Below, one piece after another: positions 5,833 to 8,008 of a stretch of DNA of 8,008 bases. The stretch lies in contig JAEYGD010000361.1 in NCBI GenBank assembly GCA_023402505.1, forward strand, positions 1 through 8,008, in the 5' to 3' direction. The position numbers and the translations under genes are program-made. Below the pieces are notes generated by a model that saw nothing but the letters and a program-made list of their open reading frames with translations, searched no databases and was not told where the DNA came from. The number at the start of each line of letters is the position of its first letter. Position 1 is the stretch's first letter. This DNA comes from Actinomycetes bacterium. GTDB lineage: Bacteria > Actinomycetota > Actinomycetes > Mycobacteriales > Micromonosporaceae.

Positions 5833-6648
5833 TCAGACGACCGCGCCGTCGTCCGGGTCGTGCTCGTCGCGGTCGCCGGGGCGCAGCCGCCAGACCAGCG
5901 TGACGAAGCCGGCCAGGATGCCGGTGAAGCCGAGCAGGGTGACGATCCCCGGCTCGGCCGGGAACAGCGACGGGAACAGGAACAGCGCGAAGCCGACCAC
6001 GATGGCCAGCGTGCCGACCGCGGCGTACTTGGAGATCCGCGGCAGCGGCGGGGGCGGTGGCGGCGTGTACCGCTCCTCGTCCTCGTCGTCGGGCAGGTCC
6101 GCCCCGAACGTGTCCAGCCCGTCGAGGAGCGACGGTTCGTCGTCCCGGCCGCTGCTGACGCTCACCCCGGAGATGTCCGCCGCGTACGGCAGCCGCCGCA
6201 CGTCGGTGGCGGTGGGAGCGTCACCGGTGCCGGGCCGGCCGGGCCGGTCGTCGTCCACGTCCTCCGCGGCGGGCCACGGGTGCTCCCCGCCGGCGGCGGT
6301 CGTGTGGAACCCGGCGACGATGCGGGCCCACTCGGCCTCGATGTCGGGCTCGTCGTCGCGGGCCCGGTCGGCGGCGCCCTCGTCGGCGAGCTGGGTCAGG
6401 TAGTCCCGGGCGGTCCTCAGGTGCGACCGGTCCACGTAGAGGCGGTCGACCGGCCGGGCGGGAACGGTCGTGGTGCGGGTGACCGGGTTGAGGTCGGCGG
6501 AGGGTTGCAGGTAGGCGGCGATGCCGCCGGCCGCGAGCACGTCGAGCAGGTGCTCGCCGACCCGGGGATCCACGTCGCCGGCCACCGCGTACTCGCTCGC
6601 GTCGAGCCCGTTGTCCCGCCGTCCCCGGCGGGCCCCACCCGCTGACAC
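5833..6648 (-). CDS. Two-helix membrane protein of unknown function, with a DUF2007-like N-terminal segment
   Basis: I recognise the style as a conserved actinobacterial membrane protein sometimes labelled DUF308-containing, but cannot assign a function. The 271 residues fall into four parts. Residues 26-88 (DVDPRVGEHLLDVLAAGGIAA onward, then VDRLYVDRSHLRTARDYL) resemble the small DUF2007/GlnB-like fold. Residues 90-195 are acidic, low-complexity and probably disordered, with a WARIVAGF motif at 107-114. A run of six prolines at 196-201 follows. Two membrane helices (about 209-229 and 235-254) are joined by a tight PAEPG turn. The tail is acidic (DPDDGAVV). Both ends should be cytoplasmic, as positive residues RISK and WRLR flank the helices. 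The GTG start is fixed by AGGAGG 7 bases upstream. The gene stands alone between otsA and a beta-lactamase-fold gene, all on the minus strand. Confidence 0.8.
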   Translation of the reverse strand: MSAGGARRGRRDNGLDASEYAVAGDVDPRVGEHLLDVLAAGGIAAYLQPSADLNPVTRTTTVPARPVDRLYVDRSHLRTARDYLTQLADEGAADRARDDEPDIEAEWARIVAGFHTTAAGGEHPWPAAEDVDDDRPGRPGTGDAPTATDVRRLPYAADISGVSVSSGRDDEPSLLDGLDTFGADLPDDEDEERYTPPPPPPLPRISKYAAVGTLAIVVGFALFLFPSLFPAEPGIVTLLGFTGILAGFVTLVWRLRPGDRDEHDPDDGAVV

Positions 6649-6655
6649 CGGACAA

Positions 6656-6661
6656 CCTCCT
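6656..6661 (-). promoter_or_regulatory. Consensus ribosome binding site of the membrane protein gene
   Basis: AGGAGG on the minus strand lies exactly 7 bases before GTG 6648 and fixes that start. It is the best Shine-Dalgarno in the window. Confidence 0.8.
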
Positions 6662-6802
6662 CATCGCGCGCCCGTGGCGCGACCTCCCGAGCCCCCTCGG
6701 CGGCACTGCCTCCGCCGTGCCTTGAATCGTGACACGTCGGGGGCCTCTTCCGGGAGTGGCTTGTGTCGCGTCCTGCCCGGCTTCGGTCGCCGCCCTGGTG
6801 GC

Positions 6803-6814
6803 AGCCCCGGGGCT
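6803..6814. terminator. 12-bp palindrome overlapping the serine hydrolase stop codon
   Basis: AGCCCCGGGGCT is a perfect palindrome that includes two bases of the TAG stop (6813-6815, minus strand). It could contribute to transcript ending for the hydrolase gene, but it has no loop outside the stem and no T-run. The rest of the 164-bp gap (6649-6812) must hold the promoter of the membrane protein gene. The AT-richest part is at 6721-6735 and includes the odd palindrome CGTGACACG (6728-6736), but I see no convincing -35/-10 pair. Confidence 0.2.
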
Positions 6815-8008
6815 ATTGTCGGATTGTGCCCGGACCGCGCTGCCAGGGCCGGATGGCCGCCGCGAGGTCGGCGACCTCCGCCCGGATCGGGTCCGGGTTG
6901 GCCCAGCTCCAGTTGGGGTGGGCGCGGTTGGTCAGCAGGACCAGGACCATCTGGCGGTCCGGGGCGACCACGAGCGAGGTGCCGGTGAAGCCGGTGTGCC
7001 CGAAGGTGCGCGGCCCGCTCAGCCTCCCCATGAACCACGGCTGGTCCAGCACGACGCCGAGGCCGTGCGCGGAGCTGCGGTTCGGCCGGTCCGGGTCGAC
7101 CGCGGGCAGCCCCGCGTTGGCGTTGCCGAGCATCCGCCGGGTGATCTCCTCGGAGAGGATCCGGACGCCCCCGTACGCGCCGCCGCCCAGCAGCAGCTGA
7201 CCGATCACGGCCACCTCGGCGGCGGTGCTGAAGATGCCGGCGTGCCCGGCGATGCCGCCCATGTGGTTGGCCACGTCGTCGTGCACCACGCCCCGCAGCA
7301 GTCCCCGCGAGGAACGGGCGTCGGTGGCCACCAGCCGGGCCGCCTGGTCGGCGGCGCTGAGCCAGGTCTTCGGCTTGAAGCCGGTGTCCTTGAGCCCGAG
7401 CGGGCCGGTCAGCCCGGTCTTGAGCGCCTGGTCGAACCGCTGGCCGGTGACCTTCTCGACCAGGAACGCCAGCACCATCAGGCCGACGCTGGAGTAGCGG
7501 AACACCGTGCCCGGCACCGCGCCGCTGACCAGTGGGGTGGCCAGCACCGCCGCCCGGCGGGCCGCGTCGTCGGGCAGGCCGGCGACCTTCGCCCCGACGG
7601 GCAGGCCGCTGGTGTGCGTCAGCAGCATGGCCACGGTCACCCGGTCCTTGCCGGCGCCGGTGAAGCCGGGCAGGTAGTCCACCACCCGCGCGGCCAGGTC
7701 GATCCGCCCCTTGTCGACCTGCTGCAGGACCAGGATCGCCGTGTAGACCTTGGTGATCGAGGCCAGATCGAAGATCGAGTCGCGGCGCATGTCCACCTGC
7801 TTGGACGCGGGCAGCAGCACCGGGCCCGCGTCGTACCGCAGCGCCTTGCCCGCCACCGCCGTCGCGACCGTCGCGTCGCCGACCTGGCAGAGCGCCACCG
7901 CGCCCGCGTACGCGGGATGGTCGGGGTTGACGCTGGTCGGTTCGAGGTGGCGGTGCAGCGTGGCGACCAGCCGGCCGGCCGCGCCGGCCCCGCCGCGTGC
8001 CGCGCCGC
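6813..8008 (-). CDS. Serine beta-lactamase-fold hydrolase (class C/penicillin-binding-protein-like), 5' end outside window
   Basis: The family covers class C beta-lactamases, DD-peptidases and EstB-type esterases, which use a serine-lysine pair. The frame is open to the right edge (about 398 codons visible), so the start lies beyond 8008. The GTG at 7896-7898 is not a likely start because clear family sequence (LHRHLEPTS, HPAYAGAV) continues upstream of it. The catalytic SxxK reads SITK (Ser codon 7758-7760) within DLASITKVYT. The second motif is YSS (Tyr codon 7494-7496) in place of the usual YxN. The third is HTG (6990-6998) in FGHTGFTGTS. Segments LLTHTSGLP and LVLLTNRAHPNW are typical of secreted or lipid-anchored serine hydrolases in actinomycetes. 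Any signal peptide is outside the window. Substrate is unknown: peptidoglycan peptide, ester or beta-lactam are all possible. Confidence 0.88.
   Translation of the reverse strand, partial: GAARGGAGAAGRLVATLHRHLEPTSVNPDHPAYAGAVALCQVGDATVATAVAGKALRYDAGPVLLPASKQVDMRRDSIFDLASITKVYTAILVLQQVDKGRIDLAARVVDYLPGFTGAGKDRVTVAMLLTHTSGLPVGAKVAGLPDDAARRAAVLATPLVSGAVPGTVFRYSSVGLMVLAFLVEKVTGQRFDQALKTGLTGPLGLKDTGFKPKTWLSAADQAARLVATDARSSRGLLRGVVHDDVANHMGGIAGHAGIFSTAAEVAVIGQLLLGGGAYGGVRILSEEITRRMLGNANAGLPAVDPDRPNRSSAHGLGVVLDQPWFMGRLSGPRTFGHTGFTGTSLVVAPDRQMVLVLLTNRAHPNWSWANPDPIRAEVADLAAAIRPWQRGPGTIRQ

Noticed and set aside
6074..6090. CTCGTC-type short repeat
   Set aside because: It encodes the acidic Asp/Glu run of the membrane protein and is explained by codon choice.
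4292..6403. A 703-codon open frame on the plus strand opposite otsA and the membrane protein gene
   Set aside because: It crosses the AT-rich intergenic island and lies opposite a secure otsA. Composition is low-complexity and no domain is visible.
1..8008. Mobile element, CRISPR array, phage, toxin-antitoxin or defence system
   Set aside because: I saw no transposase, integrase, terminal repeats with target duplication, spacer-repeat pattern or paired small genes. All intergenic gaps are under 200 bp and coding bias is uniform.

Overview
The window reads as ordinary chromosome from a very high-GC actinomycete. The style best matches Micromonosporaceae such as Micromonospora or Salinispora; this is a judgement from codon and protein style, not a database result. 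The evidence is third-codon positions almost always G or C, several GTG starts behind GGAG-type Shine-Dalgarno sequences, an actinobacterial ROK glucokinase, an actinobacterial-type trehalose-6-phosphate synthase, and very tight gene packing. I saw no tRNA, rRNA, CRISPR array, insertion sequence, prophage gene or toxin-antitoxin pair.

Layout. Plus strand, 1-4207: possibly the last codons of an upstream gene (2-61), then a 69-bp hairpin-forming inverted repeat (56-124), a ROK glucokinase (180-1127), and, one base later, an endonuclease/exonuclease/phosphatase-fold hydrolase (1129-1839). A 93-bp gap with a candidate promoter and operator leads to a flavin-containing monooxygenase (1933-3339). 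A 52-bp gap holding an 8-bp inverted repeat then leads to an alpha/beta-hydrolase-fold protein (3392-4207). Minus strand, 4217-8008: otsA (4217-5635), a two-helix membrane protein of unknown function (5833-6648), and the 3' part of a serine beta-lactamase-fold hydrolase that runs off the right edge (6813-8008). The two halves converge with only 9 bp between stop codons.

How the genes may work together. Glucokinase supplies glucose-6-phosphate, and OtsA joins glucose-6-phosphate to an NDP-glucose to make trehalose-6-phosphate, so both sit at the same sugar-phosphate node, although they are in opposite transcription units. No otsB phosphatase is present here. The monooxygenase and the alpha/beta-hydrolase look like a two-gene oxidative unit, but the hydrolase has glycine where the catalytic serine should be.

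The most interesting signals are that serine-less hydrolase, the long near-symmetric hairpin before the glucokinase, the hairpin that touches the hydrolase ribosome-binding site, an 18-bp dyad between promoter-like hexamers before the monooxygenase, and an 11-bp-phased direct repeat in a small AT-rich island upstream of otsA. I found no clearly new multi-gene system.
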